DNA of 64,000 nt, from the NCBI GenBank assembly GCA_964595205.1, contig CAZQOQ010000007.1, positions 113,424-177,423 on the forward strand, written 5' to 3'. The DNA is from JADKIH01 sp964595205 (lineage in GTDB: Bacteria > Bacteroidota > Bacteroidia > AKYH767-A > 2013-40CM-41-45). Every line of letters starts with the position of its first letter. Within the stretch, counting starts at the first letter, position 1. Of the stretch, positions 1 to 10,108 are shown piece after piece. The translations under genes and the position numbers were made by a program. The notes beneath the pieces are model-generated. The model saw only the letters and a list, made by a program, of their open reading frames with translations. It ran no database searches and was not told the origin of the DNA.

Positions 1-2175
1 ATAGACACCGACATCCATACCGGCGAAAATCCTGTCGTTTGTGTTGTTTTGATAAACCAGGCAGTTAACCGGTAAATTCGGAAGCCCGGTGGAATAATCG
101 CTCCAGGTAATGCCTGCATCTGTTGAAGCATAGACTTTATTTCCCGAAGAATAACCGCTCAAGCCAATCCATACTTTTTCGGGATTGATATTGCTAACGA
201 CAATGGATGTAATAGCACCCGGAAATGTCGCCGTTCTTTTTGTAAATGTATTTCCGTTTGTACATGCATAAAAAGAATTGTAAGTAGCGCCGTAAATATA
301 AGATGGATCAGAAGGTGCATAAGCGAGTGCCGTATATTTAAAAATTAAAGAATAAGACCCATCAATAGCACTCCACGTAGAACCACCATCTGTTGTGCGA
401 TAAATAGAATCTTTGCCGGTTAACAATGTATTATGGTCAGCTGGATGCATGATGAATGGCGTGACCCAGTTGCCTGCAGTACTTATGCCTGATCCGGGAG
501 AGAAAGTAATGGAAGAAAAATTTGCCCCCGCATCTGTCGATTTGCGAAGTGCTCCATATTGAGTGCTCATATAATAGGTATTTGTATCGACCGGATCAAA
601 TATGCACTCCATTCCATCTGCCTGGTATAATTGTGTCCACGCATTATTATTTTTTAGAAAGATGCCAACGTCCTGCTGACCGGTAAGAATTTTATTTGGG
701 TTGTAGGTTGAGGCACCCATCTTATACATCTGTGTAACCTTTAATCCGGTTTCGATGGAAATCCATGTGCTGCCTCCGTTATTGTTTGTTTTGTAGAAGC
801 CTCCGTCTCCACAAGCAAACAATGTGGTAGAACTACCAGGAAGATAATCAAGAAAATGATAATCAATATACATATTTCCTCCTCTGGCGGCCCAATTAAC
901 TCCACCGTCGGTTGAACGATAAGGTACATAACCGGCAACGTAAACATCTTCAGCATCCAGTGGATTCGCGGTGATAGCCATGAAATCCGTGGTATAATTT
1001 AAACGGATGGTAGTATTCGTCGAATCCCTTGTATTAAAATTAAGTCCTCCGTCAGTTGAACGATAAACTGCCTGATAACTCGTTCCGGAACTCATTGCCA
1101 GCAGATATACATAATCGGGATTGGCAACAGTAACTCCGATTTTCATTCCGATTGCATTCGAGTTCGCGGTTTGTAAACCTGAGGTTGTTTCAACAAAGCT
1201 ATTGCCCGCATCAACGGATCTGTAAAATCTTGCATTGCCGGAACCTTCACGCGTCGCATAAACAATGGACGGATTCCCGGGTTTGAATTTAATGTCGAGC
1301 ATGGCACCTGTCTGGGTTTTTGTCCAGCTTATACCGCCATCAATCGTTTTATAAATTCCATCGAATGTTGCCGCAATCACAACGTCATCATTTGACGGAT
1401 CAATTAATAGTCTTTTGATCGAACCGTAAGGACTTAGAGGAACAGGAATATTCAACGGCGTCCATGTGATGCCGCCATCCATGGTTTTTCGGATTCCTAT
1501 ATCATAGGTATAATTGGCTCCGCCAAGGGTGCCGGTAGCGAGATACATTTTATCCGGATTAGAACTGGAAATGGCAAGATCATAACAGCCGATGAATGGT
1601 AAATTATCAGTAAGATTGGCCCATGTTGCACCGGTATCAACCGACTTCCATAATCCGCCGGTATAAGAGCCTACGAAAATGGTACTGCTGTTTGCCGGAC
1701 TAAACCGAACGAAATCGGTTCTGCCATTCACGCCAACATTGTTGCCAATTGGAGCGATTACTAATGACGGGCTCAGAGAAACCCAGTTCCCGCCGGTTGA
1801 TGAAGAATTATTCGGTACAGATGAAGTACGAAGGATGAAGCCATGACTAAGCGAGTCTAAATAATTTTTATAATTTTCTGCTGCCTGTTTTGGTAAGTTA
1901 AGGTTACCTGATGGATAAACTCTTGGCTCCATGAATTCTTCCCATCGGCCAAATTGAAGCCAGCCGGTATGATCACGGTCCTCTTCAAATTCACCTGTTG
2001 CCAAATCAGCCGGATTAATAGGGTTTTTTTCTTTCTGATGATATTCCCGTTGTATATCGTAGAAATTAGGTTGTTCATTTTGTTTATTAGAAAATGATGC
2101 AGAGGTCAACTGTGCCAGTAAGCAGGTTTGATTTGCAATTGAGAAAATAAAAGCGAGAGTAATGATTTTTTTCAT
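1..2175 (-). CDS. Secreted sortilin/BNR-like beta-propeller protein, 3' end cut off by window edge
   Basis: Reading the reverse strand from the ATG at 2175 gives 725 codons with no stop before base 1, so the gene runs off the left edge and its C-terminus is unknown. The product begins with a signal peptide (MKKIITLAFIFSIANQTC, then a hydrophobic stretch ending LLAQ). From about residue 120 it carries many Asp-box motifs of the form S-T/V-D-G/A-G-x-T/S-W, for example SVDTGATW, TMDGGITW and TIDGGISW, alternating with phrases such as SNPDKMYLATG. This is the pattern of VPS10/sortilin-like or BNR propellers in large exported Bacteroidota proteins. A T9SS sorting domain is likely at the missing end but cannot be seen. 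Substrate or ligand is unknown. Confidence 0.85.
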   Translation of the reverse strand, partial: MKKIITLAFIFSIANQTCLLAQLTSASFSNKQNEQPNFYDIQREYHQKEKNPINPADLATGEFEEDRDHTGWLQFGRWEEFMEPRVYPSGNLNLPKQAAENYKNYLDSLSHGFILRTSSVPNNSSSTGGNWVSLSPSLVIAPIGNNVGVNGRTDFVRFSPANSSTIFVGSYTGGLWKSVDTGATWANLTDNLPFIGCYDLAISSSNPDKMYLATGTLGGANYTYDIGIRKTMDGGITWTPLNIPVPLSPYGSIKRLLIDPSNDDVVIAATFDGIYKTIDGGISWTKTQTGAMLDIKFKPGNPSIVYATREGSGNARFYRSVDAGNSFVETTSGLQTANSNAIGMKIGVTVANPDYVYLLAMSSGTSYQAVYRSTDGGLNFNTRDSTNTTIRLNYTTDFMAITANPLDAEDVYVAGYVPYRSTDGGVNWAARGGNMYIDYHFLDYLPGSSTTLFACGDGGFYKTNNNGGSTWISIETGLKVTQMYKMGASTYNPNKILTGQQDVGIFLKNNNAWTQLYQADGMECIFDPVDTNTYYMSTQYGALRKSTDAGANFSSITFSPGSGISTAGNWVTPFIMHPADHNTLLTGKDSIYRTTDGGSTWSAIDGSYSLIFKYTALAYAPSDPSYIYGATYNSFYACTNGNTFTKRTATFPGAITSIVVSNINPEKVWIGLSGYSSGNKVYASTDAGITWSDYSTGLPNLPVNCLVYQNNTNDRIFAGMDVGVY

Positions 2176-2697
2176 GGTGTATTTTATGGTTAAAATTTTA
2201 ATAATATAATCTGAAAAATTTGTTGAAGTAATATTAATGGCTAATATAGAAAAAAATAATTTCCTCTGGCTGAGGTAGCCAAAAGGAATCGACGAAAGTC
2301 GGAAAGTGCTTGAACAAAAGAAAAAATATTTTATAGTAGCCAGTGTTTAAATTAACGAACAGTAAAATAGTTTTATCAAAAGAGTGATATTTTCAGCTGA
2401 CTATTGATTAGTTTTTAACCGTTCCAACCAGATTCGCAAAACCTGGATGTTTGTGGGAAAAGGATTACAACACGGGGGATTTTAGCCGCATTTCATGATT
2501 ATTATCAGAATTATTTTTTTTAAGGAAAGATATTCATTCGTATATTTTTGTATTTTTAATTTCGATTTTTGTATAGATTGATTTTTGGGGTTTCAGAAGG
2601 AAAAATATTTCTGTTGTTTTTCAAGTATTTCATAGAGTACAATTTTTATTGATAACATAAATCCATATGAAATTATGGACACTATAACTTACGAAAC
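2176..2697. other. Divergent intergenic region, 522 bp, no gene seen
   Basis: This AT-rich gap separates two divergently transcribed secreted-protein genes, so it should hold both promoters. A TAnnTTTG match (TATTTTTG, 2543-2550) lies on the plus strand but about 150 bp before the rightward start and without a well-spaced TTTG element, so it is weak. No convincing ORF, RNA gene or repeat was seen. Confidence 0.5.
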
Positions 2698-5600
2698 ATG
2701 AAAAAGCTCTCCTACCTAGTAGTTTGTTTGCTCCTGATTTGTATTTCCATTGCAAATGCACAACCGCCACAGGCAATTCCTTACCAGGCTGTCGTTCGCG
2801 GAAATTCAGGAAGCATTATCGCAAACCAGACTGTCGCTTTACGAATCATTATTCGTGATTCAATAGCAAGCGGCACAATTGTATTCAGTGAACGTCACGC
2901 CACATCAACGAATCAGTTTGGACTCGTGACCGTGAATATCGGAAGCGGCAACGTACTCTCCGGTAATTTTGAAAATATTCACTGGGAGAAAAATGATAAG
3001 TTTCTCCAGGTTGAAATCGATACCGCCGGTGGAACGAACTATGCAAACATGGGTACAACACAGATGTTGAGTGTGCCATATGCTTTGTTTTCCCGCAGTT
3101 CAAAATATTCCGACAGCACAAATTTCAATGGAATTTTATACAACACTCCATTTATCATGATCGATTCTACTACTGCCAGTTCGCATGATACTGTGTTTCG
3201 TGTCGATAAAAAAGGAATATCTGTTCATAAGGGCCGTGAATTTTTTTTCCGTGGAATTATTATTCATAACGATACACTGATAATAACCGATTCGATCAAC
3301 AATCCGGTTTTCATCGTTTATCCCGACGGCAGCTCATACCATAAGGGAGTGGAAAGATTTGAGGGGGGAATTGTTGTTGGGGATACAGGCAAAACACACA
3401 TGATTGTACTTCCCGATGGTAGCATTGCCATTCTCGATTCGCTGGGTAAGCCAATATTCTCCGTCGCACAGAATGGCGACTCGTATCATAAAGGAACAGA
3501 AACTTTTGCATCTGGAATTGTTGTCGGTGACGACACAACTAAACCACGTTCATTGATCAAACCCGGCAGTCTGCAAGTTGTCGATTCGGCGGGTAATCCT
3601 GTCTTCAGCATCGATTCAGCAGGAAATTCTTACCACAAGGGAACGGAGACATTTGCAGGTAATGCAATCTTCGGAGATCCCAACGGACTTCATACACGAT
3701 TAACTTCAGGTGGAGGGATCCAGGTTGTGGACGATGAAGGAAGAGTACGCTTAGATATAAATCCGTATGGTGGAATTCATCTTTATGATTCAGATGGCAA
3801 TCTTTTATATGCTCAGGAAGTGTCAGGTAATTCTTATCATAAAGGCTTTGAACAGTTTGATGATGATATCAGGGTTGGAAATTATATGGGCGCTAACTGT
3901 CTGATCGAAAAAGATGGCAGTATTACAGTAAGTGACTCAACCGGCAAAGTAGTGTTCAGTGTTGCAAGCGATGGAACGTCTCTCCATGAAGGAGTTGAAA
4001 CTTTCAGGAAAGGAATAACAGTTGGCAACGACGCAAGTTTGATATTTGAAGTTGATCCTGATTTTGGAATCGTGTTAAGGGATTCGACGGGCAAAGTTGT
4101 TTTTATGGTGAAAGAGGATGGTACATCGTTGCATACAGGAGTGGAGAAATTTGAAAATGGAATAACTATCGGACCAAATTCGCCATTGAGATTCGATCCT
4201 GACGGAACTATTTCGATCGTGGATTCTCTCGGTCATGTAGTTTTTTCACAAAACCCTGATGGAACATCTGTACATACCGGCCTCGAACAATTTCAAGGTG
4301 GAATTCTTACGGGTGGATTTGGGAACGGAGGTTTTCGTGCATACACCGATGGTTCCATTGCTTTATTGGATGCAAATGGTGATCCGGTATTCCAGCTTTT
4401 TACGGATGGAACATCAATACATAAAGGAGAAGAACAATTTTTAGGCGGGGCTGTGATTGGAAGATCTCCTTATACTCGCGTATCAGTCGACGAGTATGGA
4501 AACCTTAAAATGATAAGCAATTCTGGCGAGGAGCTCTTTGCTGTCGACGCCGATGGAACGTCCCATCACAGTAATTGGGAATTTTTTAAACAAGGTGTTG
4601 TGATCGGTACTCCGGGAATCGGAACAATAACATTTGGACCGAAAGGAGAAATATTAATGGTTGATTCTGGCGGGTATACGGTTTTTTCTGTTGATGCAGA
4701 CGGAAATTCTTACCACCAGGGCAATGAATACTTCGCTGGCGGAATAACTGTTGGAAACAGCTCGTTAAACGTAACCGGAACCGGAACAATTTCCGGAAAT
4801 GGAAATGGCATTTACAATTTAAATGCAAGCAACCTTTCTTCGGGCACAGTGAGTGATTTTTTATTAAGCCCGAATGTCGTGAGAACTAATAATTCTAATT
4901 ATTTCAGCCAGACACAAACAATTAGTTCGTCGATTCCGGGGACGGATGCCATCGTCGGAATAGCTCCCGGAAATTTACCGGGTCCTCCATCGAACAAGGC
5001 GGGAATGTTTTATGGCGACGGACAATTTACAGGATCGGTTACCGCATCTGCATTTATTCTGGAGAATGGTGGCCCCATTACACTTATCGGAAATGGTTCG
5101 CAAATCACCGACCTGAATGCAGGCAATCTTACCACCGGTACAGTTCCGGATGAGCGTCTCAGTCCGAATGTTCTTCGTGGAAATTTCCCGAATGTATTTG
5201 CAGAAACTCAGACTATATTTCCATCCACGCCTGGAAACGATGCTTTGATAGCTGTGGCACCCGGACAGGTTCCGGGCCCGATGTCCAATAAGGCAGGAAT
5301 GTTTTATGGTGATGGAGCATTTACCGGTTTGCTCACCGCGGGTTCTTTGAGTGGAAACGGAAACGGCATTACAAATCTTAATGCTGGTTCGGTAGCAACG
5401 GGAACACTGAGCGATCTCCGTTTGAGTTCAAATATTCCGAGAAAAAATACTATCAATGTTTTTTCCCTGCCACAATCGATCACAATGAATTCGGCAAGCA
5501 ATGCTTTCACAAGTACAAATAACGGGGCCGGGATGGCTGCGGTGTTCAATGGAAATGTGCAGATAAATGGAACCTTATCGAAAGCTGCCGGAACCTTTAA

Positions 5601-5991
5601 GATCGACCATCCTCTCGATCCAAAGAATAAATATCTCTATCATTCATTCGTTGAATCGCCTGACATGATGAATATCTATAATGGCAATATAACTCTCGAT
5701 GATGACGGCAAAGCAACAATTTCATTGCCCGAATGGTTTGGCGCATTGAATAAAGATTTTCGCTACCAATTAACTGCTCTCGGTGCGCCGGGACCGAACC
5801 TGTATGTTTCAGAGGAGGTGAAGGATAATCAATTCAAAATAGCAGGAGGAACTCCCGGCATGAAAGTCTCGTGGATGGTTACCGGTATTCGTTGTGATGC
5901 CTATGCCGAAACTCATCCGGTTAATGTCGAGGAAGAAAAACCATTCGAGGAAAAAGGAAGTTATCTGTATCCGGAAGCCTATAAGAAGTAG
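2698..5991 (+). CDS. Large secreted repeat protein with eleven S-x-H-x-G-x-E-x-F motifs
   Basis: The 1097-residue product starts with a signal peptide ending ANAQ. Residues about 22-140 match the N-terminal module common in Bacteroidota surface proteins (AIPYQAVVRG, then NQFGLVTVNIGSG). Residues about 170-690 hold eleven copies of a motif like NSYHKGTETFAGGIVVG, roughly 45-57 residues apart, each preceded by a short strand such as DSTGKVVFSV. Residues about 700-960 have three degenerate blocks of the type GNGNGITNLNAGSVATGT, seen in tail-fibre-like and adhesin-like proteins. The C-terminus carries a conserved module with KIDHPLDPKNKYLYHSF, found in many large bacterial extracellular proteins. 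There is no T9SS sorting domain. I infer a fibrous or adhesive surface protein; the ligand is unknown. Confidence 0.85.
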   Translation: MKKLSYLVVCLLLICISIANAQPPQAIPYQAVVRGNSGSIIANQTVALRIIIRDSIASGTIVFSERHATSTNQFGLVTVNIGSGNVLSGNFENIHWEKNDKFLQVEIDTAGGTNYANMGTTQMLSVPYALFSRSSKYSDSTNFNGILYNTPFIMIDSTTASSHDTVFRVDKKGISVHKGREFFFRGIIIHNDTLIITDSINNPVFIVYPDGSSYHKGVERFEGGIVVGDTGKTHMIVLPDGSIAILDSLGKPIFSVAQNGDSYHKGTETFASGIVVGDDTTKPRSLIKPGSLQVVDSAGNPVFSIDSAGNSYHKGTETFAGNAIFGDPNGLHTRLTSGGGIQVVDDEGRVRLDINPYGGIHLYDSDGNLLYAQEVSGNSYHKGFEQFDDDIRVGNYMGANCLIEKDGSITVSDSTGKVVFSVASDGTSLHEGVETFRKGITVGNDASLIFEVDPDFGIVLRDSTGKVVFMVKEDGTSLHTGVEKFENGITIGPNSPLRFDPDGTISIVDSLGHVVFSQNPDGTSVHTGLEQFQGGILTGGFGNGGFRAYTDGSIALLDANGDPVFQLFTDGTSIHKGEEQFLGGAVIGRSPYTRVSVDEYGNLKMISNSGEELFAVDADGTSHHSNWEFFKQGVVIGTPGIGTITFGPKGEILMVDSGGYTVFSVDADGNSYHQGNEYFAGGITVGNSSLNVTGTGTISGNGNGIYNLNASNLSSGTVSDFLLSPNVVRTNNSNYFSQTQTISSSIPGTDAIVGIAPGNLPGPPSNKAGMFYGDGQFTGSVTASAFILENGGPITLIGNGSQITDLNAGNLTTGTVPDERLSPNVLRGNFPNVFAETQTIFPSTPGNDALIAVAPGQVPGPMSNKAGMFYGDGAFTGLLTAGSLSGNGNGITNLNAGSVATGTLSDLRLSSNIPRKNTINVFSLPQSITMNSASNAFTSTNNGAGMAAVFNGNVQINGTLSKAAGTFKIDHPLDPKNKYLYHSFVESPDMMNIYNGNITLDDDGKATISLPEWFGALNKDFRYQLTALGAPGPNLYVSEEVKDNQFKIAGGTPGMKVSWMVTGIRCDAYAETHPVNVEEEKPFEEKGSYLYPEAYKK

Positions 5992-6167
5992 TTTTGATTG
6001 AATTCAATTTTATCAAAGATTGAAACGCGTTAAGATAACTCCGTCCGGGAGGAGTGAAAGCGGATGTCGTCGGATTTATGTCGGCTACCCGGACAATTGA
6101 AATCTGCTTATCCGGTGTTTTATTGTTCCAGGGTTATTCAGTATTTTTTTTAAACTACCTTTACCCC

Positions 6168-6503
6168 ATGCAAATAATTCCTCCATGCCCATCCTGTAAT
6201 TCTCCTTATGGATATGAAATGAACAACCATTTTGTTTGTCCCGAATGTGGTTTTGAATGGACCTCTGCAGTAGAAAGTTCAGATTCCGCCAGGGTGGTAA
6301 AAGACGCCAATGGAAATATTCTCTCAGACGGCGATACGGTTGTGACGATAAAAAACCTTCCGGTCAAAGGCACATCGCAATCAATAAAAGCCGGCACAAA
6401 AGTGAAAAACATCAAACTGGTTGACGGTGATCATAACATTGATTGCAGGATCGAAGGGTTTGGTTCCATGGCGCTGAAATCGGAGTTTGTTAAGAAAGCG
6501 TGA
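6168..6503 (+). CDS. yjdM: PhnA/YjdM-like zinc-ribbon protein
   Basis: From the ATG at 6168 the product has 111 residues, the usual length of the PhnA/YjdM family. An in-frame ATG at 6054 would add 38 residues that do not fit the family, so the internal start is preferred. The N-terminus carries a zinc ribbon with CPSC and CPEC pairs (near residues 6-9 and 25-28). The C-terminal half has the family strand pattern around VKDANGNILSDGDTVVTIK and the ending LKSEFVKK. The family was named after an E. coli phosphonate locus, but a phosphonate role is not established for most members. No phosphonate genes are nearby. A small cytosolic protein of uncertain role is the safest reading. Confidence 0.85.
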   Translation: MQIIPPCPSCNSPYGYEMNNHFVCPECGFEWTSAVESSDSARVVKDANGNILSDGDTVVTIKNLPVKGTSQSIKAGTKVKNIKLVDGDHNIDCRIEGFGSMALKSEFVKKA

Positions 6504-7029
6504 GGACTTTTTTTAAAAATCGTTACTGTCGAATCCATATTTCCCCGCTGCGCACAGTATGCCTTGTTAGCGGATTCACATCCTTCTTTCTTCCGTGAAG
6601 TTATACATCCATGTTTGACCATATACCATAAAATCAACACGGCTTTGCAGGTAACGGTCCGGATTGCATGCAGAAAAATTCTGATTTTGTTTGTTTAAAT
6701 ATTTAAATAGGACATTAAACAAAATTCTTCGACAAAATAATCTATGGAACTCTCCGTACGATCAGGAAACTGCAAGACCGCTTGTTTTTCCAGGAGAGAT
6801 GTTCCGGTCCCTGAATCCAAATTCCCCTGCGAGAATACCGTTTTCATGGTTTTGAAGGACCTCTTGAAAAAAACGCCCCTGTTCCGGTAAAATTTATTAT
6901 TGATTTTTAGGCACTTAGCTGATAATTTTTATTTTGTTTAATGAAATAGTAAAAACATTAAACAATATTTCCATAGCTTTGCCCCTGTATTAATCAAATC
7001 TAAAGTTCAACTATTAAAAAACCCTGCAA
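6504..7029. other. Intergenic region, 526 bp, with promoter near its end
   Basis: No convincing gene is present; the only open frame (on the minus strand, overlapping the end of the PhnA-like gene) has no recognisable features. The right part is AT-rich and contains a perfect TAnnTTTG element upstream of the DUF4397 gene. Confidence 0.5.
6974..6981 (+). promoter_or_regulatory. Bacteroidota -7 element (TAGCTTTG)
   Basis: TAGCTTTG matches the Bacteroidota consensus TAnnTTTG exactly and lies 48 bp before the DUF4397 start codon. The nearest upstream TTTG (6933-6936) is 37 bp away, too far for the usual spacing, so only the -7 part is convincing. Confidence 0.5.
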
Positions 7030-8721
7030 ATGAAAAAACAAATTACCATATTGATGTTCCTGATGGGAAGCTTCTCGTTAGGATCAAAAGCTCAGACTGC
7101 AGAGTTGCAGATCATCCATAACGCAGCGGATCCTGCTGCAGCCACTGTAGACATTTATGTTGACGGCACCATTGCTATTGACGACTTCGCTTTTCGTACC
7201 GCTACGACTTTCCTGACCCTGCCTGCGGGCGTTACGCTGAATGTTGGCGTTGCTCCCGGAAGCAGTACTTCTGTTGCTGATACGATTAAGAATTTTGCTG
7301 TTACCCTGGCCGACGGTCAGCGTTATGTGGCAATTGCCAATGGCGTATTGAATCCTGCCAACTTCGCCCCGAATCCTGATGCAGCCAGCACCGCTTTCAC
7401 GCTATTCGTTCAGGACAATATCCGCAATGCAGCCGTGAATCCATCCGATGTGGATTTCATTGCAATGCATGGAGCTACGGATGCACCGACTGTAGATGTA
7501 ATCGCACGTAACGTCGCCACTGTTGTGAATGATGCTCCTTATGGAGCCATCACGGCTTATGTTAGTGTCCCTGCTTCAGATTATATCCTTGATGTTACTC
7601 CTGCCGGCGGCTCACCGATTGTGGCTTCATTCCAAGCCGACCTTTCCAGTCTTGGAGGTGGCAGCGCAGTTGTTTTCGCATCCGGCTTCCTGGATCCCTC
7701 TTCAAATCAGAATGGAGAAGCCTTCGGATTGTTTGCTGCCCTCGCAAATGGTACGGTAGTGCCTTTCCCTGCAACCAGCCAGGCACGTCTTCAGGTTATC
7801 CATAATGCTGCTGATCCTGCCGCAGCTTCTGTGGATGTATATGTTAATGGCTCATTGTTGCTCGACGACTTCGCATTCCGCACAGCTTCCCCTTACGTCG
7901 ATGTGCCTGCTGATGTAATATTAAATGTTGGAGTTGCCCCCGGAAATTCCACCTCTGTTAGTGATACCCTGAAAAACTTTGAAGTAACCTTGGCAAACGG
8001 AGGTACCTACCTCGCTGTTGCTAATGGTGTACTTAACCCATCTTCATTCGCCATGAATCCTGACGGACGTTCTACGGCTTTCACCCTGTTCCTTCAGGAC
8101 CAGATGAAGGAGACGGCTGCTACTCTTTCAGATGTTGAAATCAGGGTAATTCATGGTGCATCTGACGCACCAACGGTTGATGTTCTCACGGGTGGGAATA
8201 TTCTCGTCGACAATGCAGCATACGGTGATATCACACCATACATTACAGTTCCGGCTAATGATTATGTGCTTGACATCACACCTGGAAATAATAACTCAAC
8301 GATTGTAGCCAGTTTCCTTGCTCCGCTCACGGCAGCAGGTGGAAACTCCGTTGTTGTTCTTGCTTCCGGTTTCCTCGACCCGGTAAACAACCAGAACGGC
8401 GAACCTTTCGCATTAATTGCAGTGTTCCCCGATGGTTCAGTTGTAATTCTTAGTGTTCCAACTTCAATAGAGGAGAGACCGGGACGAAACAATCTTTCTG
8501 TATACCCAAATCCGGTTTCAGATGTTGTTAATGTGAATCTGGATAATGCTGTTGGTCAGTCAACCGTAAAAATTATGAATGTAAAGAGCCGGGTTATAAA
8601 GACCCTGCAATCATCCGGGAATAATCTTAGTGTTAATGTTAGTGATTTGTCAAGTGGAGTTTATTTCATCTCAGTTCAAAATGAAAAGTTCAGTACAGTT
8701 TCCAAATTTGTGGTGGATTAG
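7030..8721 (+). CDS. DUF4397 tandem-domain protein, T9SS cargo
   Basis: The 563-residue product has a signal peptide (cleavage after about residue 22, SKAQ). Two tandem copies of a roughly 230-residue unit follow, each opening with QVIHNAADPAAA or a close variant and each holding a second shorter DUF4397-like segment (HGATDAPTVDVIARN and HGASDAPTVDVLTGG). The halves align along their length, so the gene arose by internal duplication. Residues about 490-563 form a T9SS type A sorting domain (SVYPNPVSDVVNV to SKFVVD). The protein should be exported and attached to the surface or released. DUF4397 has no defined biochemical role; a structural or adhesive function is an inference. A strong terminator follows directly. 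Confidence 0.9.
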   Translation: MKKQITILMFLMGSFSLGSKAQTAELQIIHNAADPAAATVDIYVDGTIAIDDFAFRTATTFLTLPAGVTLNVGVAPGSSTSVADTIKNFAVTLADGQRYVAIANGVLNPANFAPNPDAASTAFTLFVQDNIRNAAVNPSDVDFIAMHGATDAPTVDVIARNVATVVNDAPYGAITAYVSVPASDYILDVTPAGGSPIVASFQADLSSLGGGSAVVFASGFLDPSSNQNGEAFGLFAALANGTVVPFPATSQARLQVIHNAADPAAASVDVYVNGSLLLDDFAFRTASPYVDVPADVILNVGVAPGNSTSVSDTLKNFEVTLANGGTYLAVANGVLNPSSFAMNPDGRSTAFTLFLQDQMKETAATLSDVEIRVIHGASDAPTVDVLTGGNILVDNAAYGDITPYITVPANDYVLDITPGNNNSTIVASFLAPLTAAGGNSVVVLASGFLDPVNNQNGEPFALIAVFPDGSVVILSVPTSIEERPGRNNLSVYPNPVSDVVNVNLDNAVGQSTVKIMNVKSRVIKTLQSSGNNLSVNVSDLSSGVYFISVQNEKFSTVSKFVVD

Positions 8722-8735
8722 TTTTCCTGTGTGTG

Positions 8736-8769
8736 AAAAGAGGAGCTTAGTTTGGCTCCTCTTTTTTTT
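8736..8769 (+). terminator. Rho-independent terminator after DUF4397 gene
   Basis: A 10-bp perfect stem (AAAGAGGAGC / GCTCCTCTTT) closes an 8-nt loop and runs into a tract of eight T residues. It starts 15 bp after the stop codon. Confidence 0.9.
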
Positions 8770-8920
8770 GCCTTATATCAAGACTTTTTTTAGTTTACTT
8801 CACAGACCGGTTTTTTAAATTTCTAAATATTTTTTAATTCAATTATTTCTCCCCTGGGAATAAGCATATTTGACCTTTATGCCGCGGTTGTTATCGTAAT
8901 TTGACATTATTGGAATATCA

Positions 8921-9970
8921 TTATTTACCGTTATCCATAGAAACCTCATTTCTCTGATTTTTATACTTAAGAGCAATCGACACTCCTACATTAATCTGAA
9001 GGTAATCAATTCTGAAATCATCGTCGATGTAATAATATTTAAAGACATTCACGAGATCGGAGTAACGGGTTTCATCTTTATTAATATTTTCAGGATAATA
9101 ATGATAACTTAACTCTGCGAATATTTCCATGCCTCTGATGCCATATGAAACTCCTGCAGCACCGAAATAACCGACTGAAAAACTATTCCTGTAGTCAGAC
9201 CGGTCGACAAGATCCGATTCTTCGTCACGAGAGGTCGTGCTTATTGCACTGGATAAAAACGAGAAATCAGCCCCAACCTGTACATAAGGTCTAATTGCAC
9301 TTTGAAGGAAATAATATTTCAACGACAAAGGCCAGTCAAAATATGATAGCTTCTCACTGAAATGAATGGATGTGTTTTCGACACTGTCAAGGATGTGTTC
9401 GTACTTCGATTGCCTGTAACGGAATCCTAAATTGACCCAAAAATTCCGGTATAAGCGGTACTCCGCAAACGCCCCGAGTTGAAATCCCATTTTATTATTG
9501 TATGTATCGAGGCCTTCGGCATCGTCGGGATGTGCAATCGAATATGATTGAACCTCATCAACCGACGAAAAGTTTAATCCACCGGCAATGCCCATCCTAA
9601 ATACCGGTACCGGTTTGTACTTCTCAAACAGAGTGGAAAGTTTCGGATCATCCTTGAATTTATCCGGTTTGAAATACGGATCGATTTTCATGATTTCTGC
9701 AGCTGTCTTGTCGGCTTCTTCCAGGTTATCCACTTTGAGGTAACTCATGATAAGCAGTTTGTTGGCCTGGATCTTATCGTTCTTGTCAAGGTTGCATTCC
9801 GCTATAGTTTGGCGCAGCAATTTAATAGTGCCGTCATAGTCGCCCTGCTCGTAGCTGGTATTTGCATTTTTAAGTTTGATGATGCAGCTGTCGGTTTGGG
9901 CTGCAGATTTTTGAGTTGTTATTGCAAACACAGCAATAACCGGAATAAAAATGAGTAAATACTTTTTCAT
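8921..9970 (-). CDS. Outer-membrane beta-barrel protein with N-terminal TPR segment
   Basis: The 349-residue product has a signal peptide ending SAAQ. Residues about 27-115 look like helical TPR repeats (NTSYEQGDYDGTIKLLRQ; ANKLLIMSYLKVDNLEEADK). From about residue 125 the sequence turns into alternating strands typical of the PorT/OmpA-like barrel families (RMGIAGGLNFSS, RNFWVNLGFRYRQSKYE, IRPYVQVGADFSFL, closing with YLQINVGVSIALKYK). It probably sits in the outer membrane with the TPR part in the periplasm. It lies 138 bp downstream of, and on the same strand as, the STAND-WD40 gene, so the two may be co-transcribed. Function is unknown. Confidence 0.8.
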   Translation of the reverse strand: MKKYLLIFIPVIAVFAITTQKSAAQTDSCIIKLKNANTSYEQGDYDGTIKLLRQTIAECNLDKNDKIQANKLLIMSYLKVDNLEEADKTAAEIMKIDPYFKPDKFKDDPKLSTLFEKYKPVPVFRMGIAGGLNFSSVDEVQSYSIAHPDDAEGLDTYNNKMGFQLGAFAEYRLYRNFWVNLGFRYRQSKYEHILDSVENTSIHFSEKLSYFDWPLSLKYYFLQSAIRPYVQVGADFSFLSSAISTTSRDEESDLVDRSDYRNSFSVGYFGAAGVSYGIRGMEIFAELSYHYYPENINKDETRYSDLVNVFKYYYIDDDFRIDYLQINVGVSIALKYKNQRNEVSMDNGK

Positions 9971-10108
9971 GGTATAAATATTTTTGATTTTTGTTTTTTA
10001 ATTATTAATTAATATTCCCTGTTGCATCCAGGAGTGTGAATATCAACTTGTAATTTTTAATTTCATGCTGTCATTATTAAATTCAAACAACTTATTTTTC
10101 AAAAACAC

